64,000 bases of DNA from positions 38,204,011 through 38,268,010 of the forward strand of contig OX328096.1 of the NCBI GenBank assembly GCA_946811185.2. The letters run 5' to 3'. A model generated the notes under the pieces. The model had not been told where the DNA came from. It ran no database searches and was given only the letters and a program-made list of their open reading frames with translations. A program made the translations under genes and the position numbers. Position 1 is the stretch's first letter, and each line of letters opens with the position of its first letter. The stretch is from Hippopus hippopus. Lineage: Eukaryota; Mollusca; Bivalvia; Cardiida; Cardiidae. Below are positions 1 through 10,463 of the stretch, one piece after another.

Positions 1-41
1 TGTCTTTGAATGATGTTGCAAGCCAGTCTCAAGAGAACTTT

Positions 42-270
42 TTAACTCTTTACCACTCGACAAAATTTTAGAACTGTCCAAATTGAAAGCATTTACAGAC
101 AACAAAATAAATGCGACTCAAAAGATGAAATTCATTTTTGAAAGGTTAGAGAACATTGTGGGAAAAGGAGAAAATGCTAGTTACCAGCATTTTCTCCTTT
201 TCCCATACTGTTTTCAAAAGGCTTCTTCCTCAGGGTCATTAAAAGTCAGGATTGTGTGGTAAAGGGTTAA
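42..270 (+). mobile_element. TH1 MITE, F, full length
   Basis: TTAA at both ends, TIRs CTCTTTACCA/TGGTAAAGGG, and the near-perfect core hairpin around 170-205. It lies 148 nt past the donor of RAP1GDS1 exon 8 and defines orientation F. Confidence 0.9.
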
Positions 271-417
271 CTTACTCAAATGCCTGGTCCATGGCCAGTC
301 TCATGTGAACATTGCTGCAAGTGGGGCCGAGTCATGAGTCAAAGGTTTCATATTTTCTGATGATAAAGCTGCAGAATACATTACATTTGGTCATGGTTTA
401 GACAACTTTACACAAAC

Positions 418-567
418 CTCCAGTTAGCAAAAGAATCAACAGGTCAGATGCCATTTTAACTCTCTGTTGCTGATCTTCACTGTACTCTGAGTTATGGATA
501 TCAACTTGGGCCATCTGTATAAGAAGTTTACATAGGTCTGTCTCGGCCAGGACGTCTTTGATTTCAT
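418..567 (-). CDS. RAP1GDS1: RAP1GDS1 coding exon 8 (last exon in window)
   Basis: Residues 259-308, with an acidic/Gln-rich linker and the ending VKMASDLLILLLTG. Human SmgGDS has an equivalent acidic linker followed by TGSDLMVLLLLG. The acceptor is CCACAAACAG ending at 568 and the donor is GTTTGTG at 417, weaker than the others. Length is 150 nt, phase 1-1. About 300 further residues (the C-terminal ARM repeats) are expected beyond the left edge. TH1 copy 42-270 lies 148 nt downstream of the donor. Confidence 0.92.
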
Positions 568-842
568 CTGTTTGTGGTTGAAATCACAGATAAAAAAAAG
601 AAAATTAATGAACTGATAATAACACAAAGACAAAAGAAAAAGAGTTAATACAAAAATCTGCTTACAAAAAATATGGTATCAAAAAACACCAGCACCATGC
701 TTTAACTCTGTAGCATGTTTGGACATTTTACGAAATTTTATATTTTTTCAACAAGAGTGTAGTTGTCACAATATATGCCACCACACGGCTGCTTTTTCAA
801 GCAGCTAGCTATAGAGACTAAAGTGTTGGAATTTCTAGCATC

Positions 843-893
843 TGCCTGGGTAGCTCAATGGATATATTGTGTTACTTGTGATCTAAAAGGTTT
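843..893 (+). repeat. Fragment of a tRNA-SINE head
   Basis: GCCTGGGTAGCTCAATGG matches a tRNA 5' end and A box; the B box is absent. It sits directly before a pearl-like element. Confidence 0.4.
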
Positions 894-2659
894 ATGCACA
901 GACTGATGGATGGACAGACGAACGCACGACGGACTCACTGGCTTTCATTAACCAATAAAAATATGAAGTTTCATGAAATTATGTCCATTAGTTGGAGATA
1001 CATCGATGAAAAATTAAATTTGACATGAAGCCCCATTTTTCCATGACACAGCAATAAATTCCAAAACCCTGACAATATGCACTAGGTTACATGATCTGTG
1101 AAAGTTTCATCCAAATCCTTTTAGATATGTCCAGTAATTAAACAGATATTGGTAAAAAATGAAATATAACATGAAGACCCCTTTTTCCATGATGCAGCTA
1201 TAAATCACAAAACCTTGACAATATGCGCTAGGTCACATGATGAGAAACATTCTGTGAAAATTTTATCCAAATCCGTCAAGAAATGTGGGAGGAGTTGCGT
1301 TCACAAGAAATGGACGTACGTACGGACGGACGCAGATTAAATTTGACATGAAGCCCCCTTTTTCAATGACACAGCAATAAATTCCAAAACCCTGACAATA
1401 TGCGCTGGGTCACATGATCTGTGAAAATCTCATCCAAATCTGTTGAGATATGTCCAGTAATCAAAGAGATATCGGTGAAAAATGAAACATAACATGAGGC
1501 CCCCTTTTTCCATGACGCAGCTATGAATCGCAAAACCTTGACAAAATGCGCTAGGTCGCATGATGAGAAACATTCTGTGAAATTTTTATCTAAATCCGTC
1601 AAGAAATGTGGGAGGAGTTGCATTCACAAGAAATAGAATGAAATATAACATGAAGCCCCTTTTTTCCATGACCCAGCTACAAATTGCAAAACCTTGACAG
1701 TATGCGATAGGTCACATGATGAGAAACATTCTGTGGAATTTTATCCAAATCCGTCAAGAAATGTGGGAGGAATTGCGTTCACAAGAAATGAAATGAAATA
1801 TAACATGAAGCCCCCTTTTTCCATGACCCAGCTACAAATCGCAAAACCTTGACAATATGTGATAGGTCACATGATGAGAAACATTCTGTGAAAATTTTAT
1901 CCAAATCTGTCAAGAAATGTGGGAGGAGTTGCATTCAGAACAAATGGAATGAAATATAACATGAAGCCCCCTTTTTCCATGACGCAGCTACAAATCGCAA
2001 AACCTTGACAATATGTGATAGGTCACATGATGAGAAACATTCTGTGAAAATTTTATCCAAATCCGTCAAGAAATGTGGGAGGAGTTGAGTTCACAAGAAA
2101 TGGACATACGTACGTACAGACGGACCAAGGGACGGACATATGGACGAGATGACGCCAATATACGTCACCTCTGGCGGCATATAAAAAAACACAGATCAAG
2201 ATCTGACAGTATAGAATGTGCGGTCTTATCTAAGATCCATACTGCCAGTCTGCCAATAAGTTAGGTAATTACTTTGTAAAATGACATGAAAATAATACCT
2301 GGAAACTTGAGTTACAATTTATCACAAAGGTAAAGATCTATCAGAACTGTCAATATTGTGATTAGCATACTTGAATATGTAAAAACCTCGAAGCATTCTT
2401 TGGATTCTTTCTGCGTACATTTGCAACACAGGTCACAATGGCTTCAAAAGCCAAAAGCTGCATTAAGGCCTGGAGCCTCACTTATCAAACGGCCTAAATA
2501 TTATTTGAATTCTACACAAACAGACCACTCATACAGTTGGCTGGGAAATTCTGTCAGTCAACCATGTGGCTGGCTTAGGAATTTACAATTTGAACTGAAT
2601 TTGGAATGGTTGGTGAATAAAGCCCCCAAGTAGATCAATGCCATTTAAAGCCTTCTTAC

Positions 2660-2785
2660 CCCATTCTGCCCATGCTAACAAAATTTCCAATACAGATTCA
2701 TAGAAAACATCAATATTAACAGATCTCAGGAAGTTGACCATACTTGAACACAGGTATGATGTTGACAATCTTTCCTTGCATACTT
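2660..2785 (-). CDS. RAP1GDS1: RAP1GDS1 coding exon 7
   Basis: Residues 217-258. It reads EVCKERLSTSYLCSSMVNFL then VFYESVLEILLAWAEW, which corresponds to human SKEQFASTNIAEELVKLF…EMIFEVLAPLAEN. The acceptor is a long T-run plus CAG ending at 2786 and the donor is GTAAGAAGG at 2659. Length is 126 nt, phase 1-1. This is the segment between ARM blocks, less conserved than its neighbours, but frame and order fit exactly. Confidence 0.9.
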
Positions 2786-3489
2786 CTGAAAAAAAAAAAA
2801 TGTCACCAGTTATAATTAACAATCTGTTGTCAAACATGATAGAATTCCAGATGCTACACCGAGTACAGATTTTTTTTGTTTAGTGGCTGTGCTGGTTATG
2901 GTTTTTTCCTAATACTGCACTGACTATATTTAGCCCTACAAAAAGCAGTAAGAAATGACACGAAGAATAAACCTTTTGCAGAAATAGAAAACATAATTTT
3001 TAAATGTATGGTTATCACTGTGGCAATCCAGCAATTACTTGATACAATGGCTGATTTTTTTCAAAAGGGGGCATGAAAAATGTCTGAACAATAATGGATT
3101 CATTCATTCAAGTGAAAATACTTGTAGCTTATGTAATGTCAAAACATGTATATAAATTAAAATCTAACTAAAGATAATAACCAAAAGCTCATACTGCTTA
3201 TACCCTATGCATTCACTAAAGTGCACAACACCATGTAACTCACACAATACATGTACATGAACTAAAAAAAAAAATGGTTTTCTTCCTTTTTGCAGCACAA
3301 AATTTGTTAACTATTAATGTGCTGCAAAAATGAGAGATGATACATGTAAAAAAGAGTGAAAAAAAAAAGAGGGACAATTTGCAATGGCAGTTAATTCTTA
3401 CAACAGAGAAATTTTGCTTCAACATTCCAAGTTCTTTACAGTCTGACCTGAATCTACATTGTTGGTGAATGCACATGAGGGTATCCTCA

Positions 3490-3990
3490 GTATTTCAACC
3501 ATTTACAAAAAGACATCATTTCAGACTTGTTCAAATTGAAATCATCTCCAGATAACAAATCAGATATAGCTTAGGTAATGGGACTTGTCTTAACAAGAGC
3601 CCTGCCCGGGTGGCTCAGTGGTGAGCGTGTCGGACTCATGACCTGGTGGTTGTGAGTTCGATACCCGGTTGAGGTGAACTTTCCTTCCGGCGTATTTTCG
3701 CCTCTCACCTCTGCTGAAGCATGTGAGAAAAGTAGTCGGTGGCTTTGGAAAGAAAGTTGTGTTAGTACTGGTGTGAGAAAGCCAGGAAACACATGTGCGT
3801 CACAGACCGCCATGATATGACCTTAGCTGTTAAAGTGGCGATAAACCCCAATACAACCAACTTAACAAGAGTGGTAAACTTTGTTGGAAAAGGAGACATT
3901 GCTGCTGACCGGCATTTTTCACTTTTCCTTAAAAGCTTTTTTCACCATGGGCGTTGAAAAATGGATTGTTGTCAAGGATTGAAAATATAT
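3490..3990 (+). mobile_element. TH1 copy, F, split by the SINE at 3600-3860
   Basis: The left part (TTCAGACTTGTTCAAATTGAAATC) precedes the SINE. The right part resumes with TTGTTGGAAAAGGAGACATTG and a weak hairpin. Removing the SINE and one target duplication gives a continuous diverged copy. Confidence 0.75.
3600..3860 (+). mobile_element. tRNA-derived SINE with 11 bp target duplication
   Basis: The head GGTGGCTCAGTGGTGAG is an A box and GAGTTCGATACCCGG a B box, with tRNA-like spacing. A ~190 bp non-tRNA body follows, ending ACCCCAATACAACCAA. CTTAACAAGAG at 3589-3599 is repeated at 3861-3871, a perfect 11 bp target duplication. The body lacks a 3' acceptor stem, so it is not a tRNA gene. 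It interrupts a TH1 copy. Confidence 0.88.
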
Positions 3991-4170
3991 GCAATTTTCT
4001 GATTTGCTGAATGGTCTCTGAAGAAAAAATGACAGTACCTTAGCAATTAAATCTTGTATACACAGACAAGCAGTAACACATGGTGACAAAAGAAGAAACT
4101 GTTTGTTTTACCATTTTCTTTATCAACCCAAAATGTTTTCAAATGCCTGATGTGTAAACTACAGAGTTGT

Positions 4171-4405
4171 TTAACTCTTTACCAAATGTCAAAATTTTAG
4201 ACTTGTCTAAATTTGAAAGCATTTGCAGATGAAAAATAGGATGTAAATAAAATATTCAGAAAATTGGTTTGGGAAGGGTGCAAAACACTGGGGGCAGGCT
4301 GCAAAACATTGTGGTCACCAGCATTTTCCTTTTTTTTTTCTGCAATGTTTTCAAAAGTTTCTTTCTCAGGGTCATTAAAGGTTAGGGTTGTATGGTAAAG
4401 GGTTA
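4171..4405 (+). mobile_element. TH1 MITE, F, eroded core
   Basis: Clear ends (TTAACTCTTTACCAAA … GGTAAAGGGTTA), but the left hairpin arm is duplicated and damaged. Sits 47 nt from RAP1GDS1 exon 6. Confidence 0.82.
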
Positions 4406-4452
4406 TGAGCGCTTGTATATATGAAACCTCTACGGAGAGCAATATAACTTAC

Positions 4453-4581
4453 CAGAGTCAGTGAGACTAGCAACAGTGACTAGAACCATGTTACAAAGAC
4501 CCTCCTCTGCTTCATACATTTTTAAATAATCTCCCATCACATCAAGGGCACCTAACTCTATTGCCCTTTGTTGAAGAGTAT
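4453..4581 (-). CDS. RAP1GDS1: RAP1GDS1 coding exon 6 (ARM repeat)
   Basis: Residues 174-216: DTLQQRAIELGALDVMGDYL followed by EGLCNMVLVTVASLTDS. It aligns with human DSLQAQLINMGVIPTLVKLL…TEMCLVAFGNLAELES. The acceptor is TCTTTTCAG ending at 4582 and the donor is GTAAGTT at 4452. Length is 129 nt, phase 1-1. A TH1 F copy ends 47 nt beyond the donor side of the exon. Confidence 0.94.
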
Positions 4582-4788
4582 CTGAAAAGATAGTAAAAGC
4601 ACCAAAATAGGTTTAAGTTTGTTTGATTGATGTTTAATGCCATTTTCTTTCAGCATTATTTCAGTTACATCTAGTGCACCTATCCATGCTTTCCAGGAAT
4701 TTCTTTCACCAGTACATGTATTTTGCACAAAGTTCTTGCAAAGCATCTTGCTGTGTTTCCTAATAAATATTGTCGAAAAATACTCAGT

Positions 4789-4915
4789 GGTGAGAGAGAA
4801 ATGAATCCTTTTGCACTATCATTACTCTTCAGAAAGAACTTGGCTAGTCTAAGAATTAAACCAGCAGCTCCTTGGTTTCAGGCTTTGTATGTTACAGACT
4901 GAGCTTGTACCTGGC
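4789..4915 (-). mobile_element. Degraded SINE related to 60490-60633
   Basis: Shares ordered blocks with the 60490 copy (AGTGGTGAGA, GTTTCAGG, TGTATG) in the same orientation, but the B box is lost. Lies in RAP1GDS1 intron 5. Confidence 0.4.
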
Positions 4916-5173
4916 TTCATAAAATTCATGATATGGTGCTTATTGTTACACTTTATTTCACACCTACAATTTAACGTCCAATGAAATCGCTCTAACACCA
5001 CCATGTGAGTACGGAATATCTTATTCCATATTGGAGGCTGTAGCGTCCGTTGTCAAAAAAGCAATTTCAAAACCCTCTTTTGATATGTTTTGATTTCTTT
5101 TTTATTATTATTTAAATTGAAATGGCCCTATACTTGTCATTTACTTTAATGTCAATACAGAAGTGTGAAATAA

Positions 5174-5344
5174 AGAGGTCATTTAACATGCTTGGGTACA
5201 ATACTGAATTCAATTGGATTCATACACTGCAGAACCAGTCTATATTTTGGACTCGGCTGTCGACTCGTCCAAAATATAGACCGGTTCTGCAGTGTACTCG
5301 TCCAATAGAATTCAGTATTGTACCCAAGCGTGTTAAATAACCTC
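5174..5344. repeat. Foldback hairpin element
   Basis: Two ~80 bp arms in inverted order: GCTTGGGTACAATACTGAAT near 5189 pairs with ATTCAGTATTGTACCCAAGC near 5309, and CTATATTTTGG pairs with CCAAAATATAG, around a short GACTCG…CGACTC loop. No coding content. Confidence 0.8.
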
Positions 5345-5465
5345 ATAATATTCAGAATTTGAATCGCACAAAACAGCAAAAAAGTTCATCTTTTTATTTG
5401 AAATAAAAGTTACTGTACATTTCTAATTCTCTTTATCCAGATCATAATTTACAAATCTTAACTTT

Positions 5466-5630
5466 AGCAGCACTGAGCGCAACTAAAGTTGATCTAAAGC
5501 CAAAGAAGATCAAAATCAGACAGCCGTTAGCAGCCACTGTAGATGCAGATTACACTGTATCAATCATGCAGTCTGATCTAGGATCTACACTGTCTTTGCA
5601 AAATATTCTGACATAAGATCATGTTGTAGT
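5466..5630. repeat. TH2 palindromic repeat, diverged
   Basis: Contains GTAGATGCAGATTACACTG…GCAGTCTGATCTAGGATC, an imperfect palindrome, with TTAACTTTAGCAG at the left as in other TH2 copies. Confidence 0.55.
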
Positions 5631-5679
5631 CTGGTTTCCAGACTGAGAAAGGCCATTTCACTTATTTAACACGTTTAAC

Positions 5680-5773
5680 ACAATGCGGCTCATGTGGTGG
5701 AAATTGTCCAGCATTTTCTCCCTTCCCACAATGTTTACTAAAAGCCTTTGTGATTGTTTGGTAAAGGCTTATA
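5680..5773 (+). mobile_element. TH1 right-half fragment, F
   Basis: Starts near the hairpin (CCAGCATTTTCTCCCTTCCC) and ends TGTTTGGTAAAGGCTTA; the left half is missing. Confidence 0.65.
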
Positions 5774-5959
5774 AAATAGTATTAACTCTTTCTGCTAACT
5801 GTTTGTAATGTGGAATAGTCAAAATGAGAAGAATATTTCATAGGATCATTATACTGGAGTCTGATAAGTGGTGCTCTGACAAAAAGGGGGTTTAATGCCT
5901 GTCAGTGATGCATTATACCAAGCAAATTATCATATTATGATGCATCCATGAAATCCATT

Positions 5960-6115
5960 CTAATAAGTGTCTGAATCATGAGGCAGACAGGTCCTTTGAC
6001 ATCCAGAAAATTTAACAACTGCAAAAGGTTTTGAACCATGTCTGCCTGCACAGACTGACTTGGGTCGATACTTTTTACATTATGCATTAAACAGCCTTTT
6101 CACAGAGCATGACTG
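5960..6115 (+). repeat. Dispersed ~150 bp repeat, copy 1
   Basis: Shares ATCATGAGG, GGTCCTTTGACATCCAGAAA, GGGTCGATACTTTTT and CACAGAGCATG blocks, in the same order, with 42855-43005. Also matches the inverted copy at 25795-25935. Class unknown. Confidence 0.7.
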
Positions 6116-6479
6116 AAAATAAATGATTGTTACTTCAAATTTGCTAAAATTTAATGTAAAAGATCATATTTCATTATCATTCGATTCAGAGAAAAAGTGT
6201 TTCTAGGCAAATGAATTCCTCTTGGTTCCTGTAAATAACTTGGCTTTAGTCCAATATCTGCTTCTATATGAATATCTGTCTGCTCTAAAGTTCTTCCTTG
6301 ATATGCAGCTCTCTATTCTGGCTCTCAACTTTCTTCTCTATACTTATGTATTTTTCTTACACTTGCAAGTACTTTTTATACAAAACTCGCATTAGCTTTC
6401 GCATGGATTAGACTAAGAGTATTGAACTAACCGTATATATACAAGTCATACATAAACAAAGAGTTCCACCTGATATATT

Positions 6480-7137
6480 TGTAAAGACAAGAGTACCACA
6501 TGCAGGCGCCAATGCTTGGCTGCAGTTGCTTTTAGAGAAAATTCTTACTTCAAAAGGGGCATGACTGAGTAAGAAATATTTTGATGGGTACCTGCCTTTG
6601 CTGTATGGGTTCCCTTTTTGCAAATTAACAACTAGTCCAAGTTTATAGTAACTATCTTCAGTAATGACAGCGATATTATGAAATGCCAAAGTTTTTGAAA
6701 ATTCTGTTGAAAAAGGGGCATAACTATGTCAAAGACATTTTGATGGCTACCTGCCCCTGTTGTATGGGTGCCCCTTTTGATAAACAAATAGGCAGATTTT
6801 TAAGTAAACATCTTCAGTAATGACAGAGGTATCATAAAATGTCAAAGTTTTTGCACGACCATGATGATGCCTGGGCTATGATAATTATACAGCAATCTTT
6901 TCTTTGAAAACACCCAAGCTAATAAAATAATCAAGCAGGGCCAATATTCACCAACCATTGTATATAGCAGTCTAAGTCTAATTCTCAAGAATTTTCTAAT
7001 TTTCAAAGTAACCAAACTCTTAATTGGCTAAACCGTTTTGGCTTAACCATATGGTTTGGCATGGATGGACAGACGCATGATGGACACCAGGCCATGATAG
7101 AAGCTCACTGGTCTTTGGTCAGTGGAGCTACAGACAA
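6480..7137 (+). mobile_element. Pearl/Helentron-like element with two core units
   Basis: Two ~165 bp units (AAAAGGGGCATRACT … CTTCAGTAATGACAG) at about 6535 and 6700. The typical tail is at 7057-7137: GACAGACGCATGATGGAC, hairpin CTGGTCTTTGGTCAG and TGGAGCTA. A foldback-element half (6938-7040) lies inside. It abuts a half TH1 copy. Confidence 0.7.
6938..7040 (+). repeat. Half copy of the foldback family at 28291-28481
   Basis: GGGCCAATATTCACCAACC … TTAATTGGCTAAACC matches the left arm of the 28291-28481 element. Confidence 0.5.
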
Positions 7138-7190
7138 AAAAATGCTGCTACCAGCATTTTCTTCTTTTCCCACAACATTTTCTACTCCAA
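7138..7190 (-). mobile_element. TH1 half copy, R
   Basis: Begins in the core A-run directly after the pearl-like tail (AAAAAAATGCTGCTACCAGC) and keeps the right part of the core hairpin; the left half is not seen nearby. Confidence 0.6.
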
Positions 7191-7214
7191 CAAAGACAAA
7201 TAGTAATCAATCTC

Positions 7215-7426
7215 TTAACCCATTACCACACAATCCCAAGTTCTAATGACCTTGTTGAGAGGGCATTTTGAAAACATTGTGGGAAAAGGAGATAATGCCC
7301 TTAAAAAGCATTTTCTCCTTTCCTCACATGGTTTTTTACCCTTTCAAAAACAAATCCCCTAAGTTTCTACATTTTGTTTGCAAATGCTCTTGATTTTAAA
7401 AGGTCTAAAATTTCATAAAGGGTTAA
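7215..7426 (-). mobile_element. TH1 MITE, R
   Basis: TTAACCCATTACCACACAATCCC start and AAAGGGTTAA end. The outer hairpin is intact but the loop is altered (GATAATGCCCTTAAAAAGC). Confidence 0.85.
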
Positions 7427-8073
7427 GCCAATTTTGATTTGATGTCTGCCTTGGTTTTCAACATGCTACATTAAATGATATCTGTGGCATGTGAATGAAA
7501 TAAATCATGGGTAGAAGTGAAATAACTTACTTATTGATTAATTAAGTTTTTGTCACCCATCCATAATCAAAGTAAGGAATTTTTATGCAGGTGTAAAGGC
7601 CATTGCTCAAGATAATGAAATACGGAAATACTGTAACAATACTGAAGCGTTTTCAACTAGAATATCTCTCAAAAAATACGATAATGTAGATCACTGATCA
7701 AACTGCATGTTTTGTGCAGTCTGATATTGCTCTGCACAGTCTGCTGACATGCACTTTTTCTCATCCTTAGGATGCAAGGCACTATGAATCCAGCTTTCGA
7801 GACCACGAATTATGAAGCACCTAGGATTTCACAAGGCCAAACTCTGTATACATATACCCAGCATTCTAAACAACAGACCTTATAATAATTGTTTATTATT
7901 GGAACCCTGGGTCTAATAAGTCCCATGGATGGTTTCATTTACAAGACTATTGGCTTCTTTGAGGTTACTGAAAATCAGCCTAGGTTAAACATATAATTAG
8001 TTTCTTAACCTTTGCTTACCTATAAATAAATTCTTTATACCTCCTGTCTTTCTTTTTCCCAAAGAACATATAT
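7427..8073. other. Intronic stretch with a TH2 fragment only
   Basis: RAP1GDS1 intron 5. About 7690-7745 carries a TH2-like GTAGATCACTGATCAAACTGC…GCAGTCTGATATTGC fragment. Nothing else recognised on either strand. Confidence 0.5.
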
Positions 8074-8301
8074 CAACTCTTTATCAAACAACAAAATTTT
8101 GGACTAGAACAAATTGAAAGCATTTGCAGACGACAAAATAAATGTGGCTCAAATGATGATTTCTTCCTTAAATGTGGTAGAAAACATTGTGGGAAAAGGA
8201 GAAACTGCTGGTTACCAGCATTTTCTCCTTTTCCCACAATGTTTTCAAAAGGCTTCTTGCACTGGGTCGTTAAAACTTGGGATTGTGTGGTAAAGAGTTA
8301 A
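8074..8301 (+). mobile_element. TH1 MITE, F
   Basis: Near-perfect hairpin. The left end is TCAA rather than TTAA; the right end is AAAGAGTTAA. Confidence 0.88.
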
Positions 8302-8441
8302 GCTATTTTTACGCAAAAACTAGTACAAATAACAATGACTGATAATCATTGGATGAAAAGTGCAATGTCTCATTTGAATAATATGGAAAAGTGAACAGGA
8401 AAAGGAGGAACCATTTGTTAAAAGCTTTTTCCCGCCAAGCT

Positions 8442-8668
8442 TTAACCCTTTTCAAATGATGAAATTTTAGAGTTGTCCAAATTCAAAGCATTTTGAGATG
8501 TCAAACTAAATACAGCTGAAATGATGATAATTTGTCTGTGAAAGTAGAAAACTTTTCAGCAAAAGGAGAAAATACAGGTTATCAGCATTTTCTCCTCTTC
8601 TAACAAGGTTCTCAAAAGGCTATTTCCTCAGGGTAGTTAAAATTCAGTATTGTGCGGTAAAGAGTTAA
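8442..8668 (+). mobile_element. TH1 MITE, F, first of a head-to-tail trio
   Basis: Diverged core (GGAGAAAATACAGGTTATCAGC). Its right TTAA (8665-8668) is also the left TTAA of the next copy. Confidence 0.88.
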
Positions 8669-8893
8669 CTCTTTACCACACGAGAAAATTTTAGACTGGT
8701 CCAAATTGAAAGCATTTGCAGACGACAAAATAAAGGTGACTGAAAAATTAAAATTTGGTTTGGGAAGAGTAGAAAACACTGTGGGAAAAGGAGAAAATGC
8801 TGGTTACCAGCATTTTCTCCTTTTCCCACAATGTTTTCCAAAGGCTTCTTTCTCAGGGGCGTCAAAAGTAGGGATTGTGTGGTAATGGGTTAA
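8665..8893 (+). mobile_element. TH1 MITE, F, second of the trio
   Basis: Full-length with a perfect inner hairpin. Shares single TTAAs with the copies on either side. Confidence 0.92.
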
Positions 8894-9118
8894 GTCTTTA
8901 CCAAACAACAAAACTTTAGACTGGACTGAATTGAGAGCATTTGCAGACGACAAATTACATGTATTTCAAATGATGATTTCTGTCTTTGATAGGGTTGAAA
9001 ACATTGTGGGAAAAGGAGAATATGCTGGTTGCCTGCATTTACTCCTTTTACCACAATGTCTTCAAAAGTCTCCTCCTTTAGGGTAGTTCAAACTTGGGAT
9101 TGTGTTGTAAAGAGTTAA
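8890..9118 (+). mobile_element. TH1 MITE, F, third of the trio
   Basis: Starts at the TTAA ending the previous copy. Core partly eroded (CTGGTTGCCTGCATTTACTCC). Ends AAAGAGTTAA. Confidence 0.88.
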
Positions 9119-9214
9119 GCAACTTTCAAGGGATGTGAAAATGCTACTGTATTTGAACCTTTGCGAACCTGTAAATACATGTAATAACCATAATCTGCTT
9201 GTGCCTGATTCTAT

Positions 9215-9443
9215 TTAACCGTTAAAGTTCTAAATAAATGCACAATGCCGACTTTTAATGACCCTGCAAAAGAGGCATTTTGGAAACATTGTGGGAAAAG
9301 GAGAAAATGCTGGTTACCAGCATTTTCTCCTTTTCCCACAATATTTTCTACCAAATCAAAGAAAATTTGCACCATTTGAGCCACGTCTGGAAATGCTTTC
9401 AATTTGGACAAGGCTACAATTTTGTCGTCTGGTAAAGAGTTAA
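9215..9443 (-). mobile_element. TH1 MITE, R
   Basis: Perfect inner hairpin. The first 40 bp are rearranged, with TTAACCGTTAAAGTTC in place of the usual TIR; the right end is normal (GGTAAAGAGTTAA). Confidence 0.88.
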
Positions 9444-9704
9444 ATAATCAAAGACAGTTGGGGAAAGCAAAATATCGTAATTTCAAAGCCCTTTTCATCC
9501 TGTGCAATCTGATCTTGATCTATATTCTCTGAAAAAAGCCTACTGAGTCCTCCTTTTCAGTCTAAGGGTTGAAATACGTGTGAAATGGGGATTTTCAAAA
9601 GTAAGGAAAAAAATGTGCAAAAAGGACAAAAAGAAGCCGCATTTTCTTATATTTTCACTATGTTTTCTACCCGGTCACATTGAATCCAATCATTTTAGCC
9701 AAAC

Positions 9705-9933
9705 TTAACCCTTTACCACACAATCCCGAACTTTAATGACCGCAAGGAAGAAGGCTTTTGAAAATATAGTGGGAAAAGGAGAAAATGCTGGTAACCAACA
9801 TTTTCTCCTTTTCCAACAATATTTTCTACCTATTCAAGAAAGAATACCATAATTTGAAAAACATTTGAATTATCCTCTGTACATTCCTTCAATTCGGACA
9901 AGTCTAGAATTATTCTGTGTGGTTATGGGTTAA
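9705..9933 (-). mobile_element. TH1 MITE, R, full length
   Basis: TTAACCCTTTACCACACAATCCCG start, TGGTTATGGGTTAA end. One hairpin arm carries small changes. Confidence 0.9.
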
Positions 9934-10216
9934 TTTGTCATCAGCTAAATGTTTTAATATACATGTAAGGGCCAAGTCTAACATTTTTTTCTCACAGAAT
10001 AACAAAAATAAATGAACTCAGGGTGTACCCAAGGGTACAAGAGAATAGGTATAATTGTGGATCAATTAAGTCATTAGGTTACATTCCAAAACAATTCTGT
10101 AGGGTATTTACAGACCTGTGAAAAGGTGAATGTTCTCTACCTGTAATACCAAAAACCAAGCATACAGAAAGAACATTTAAAGGTTTCTTCAATCTTGCCC
10201 TGTCATTTTTATCATC

Positions 10217-10440
10217 TTAACCCTTAACCCTTAATCTGCTAAACAAGTGAAATGAAACTTTCAAGCAAATACTAAAAACCCAATTTTGCTCTGTCAATGG
10301 AATTTATTTGGGGAAAATATATCCCTATAGAACAATGCAGATCCAAGATCAGACTGCACATTCTGTGCAGTCTGATCACAATCTACACTGAATGCAAAAG
10401 GTCTTTGAGTCACACATAGCAGTCCAAGGGTTGATTTAAT
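10217..10440. repeat. TH2 palindromic element
   Basis: TTAACCCTTAATCTGCTAAAC at the left. The core at 10336-10390 pairs AGATCCAAGATCAGACTGCA with TGCAGTCTGATCACAATCT; the right end is CCAAGGGTTGA. A TTAA-flanked palindromic MITE unrelated in sequence to TH1. Confidence 0.7.
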
Positions 10441-10463
10441 CCTGAGAATGTTTATCTACTCTA

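Noticed and set aside
895..2190. CRISPR-like array
   Set aside because: Regular ~155 bp units are long near-identical tandem repeats without distinct spacers, in an animal genome with a typical pearl-like tail.
3605..3675. tRNA gene
   Set aside because: A and B boxes are good, but there is no paired acceptor stem, and the sequence continues into a SINE body with target duplications.
8665..9443. Conserved peptides containing GKGENAGYQHFLLFPQCF
   Set aside because: This peptide recurs wherever a TH1 core hairpin is translated, on both strands; it reflects the palindrome, not a protein family.
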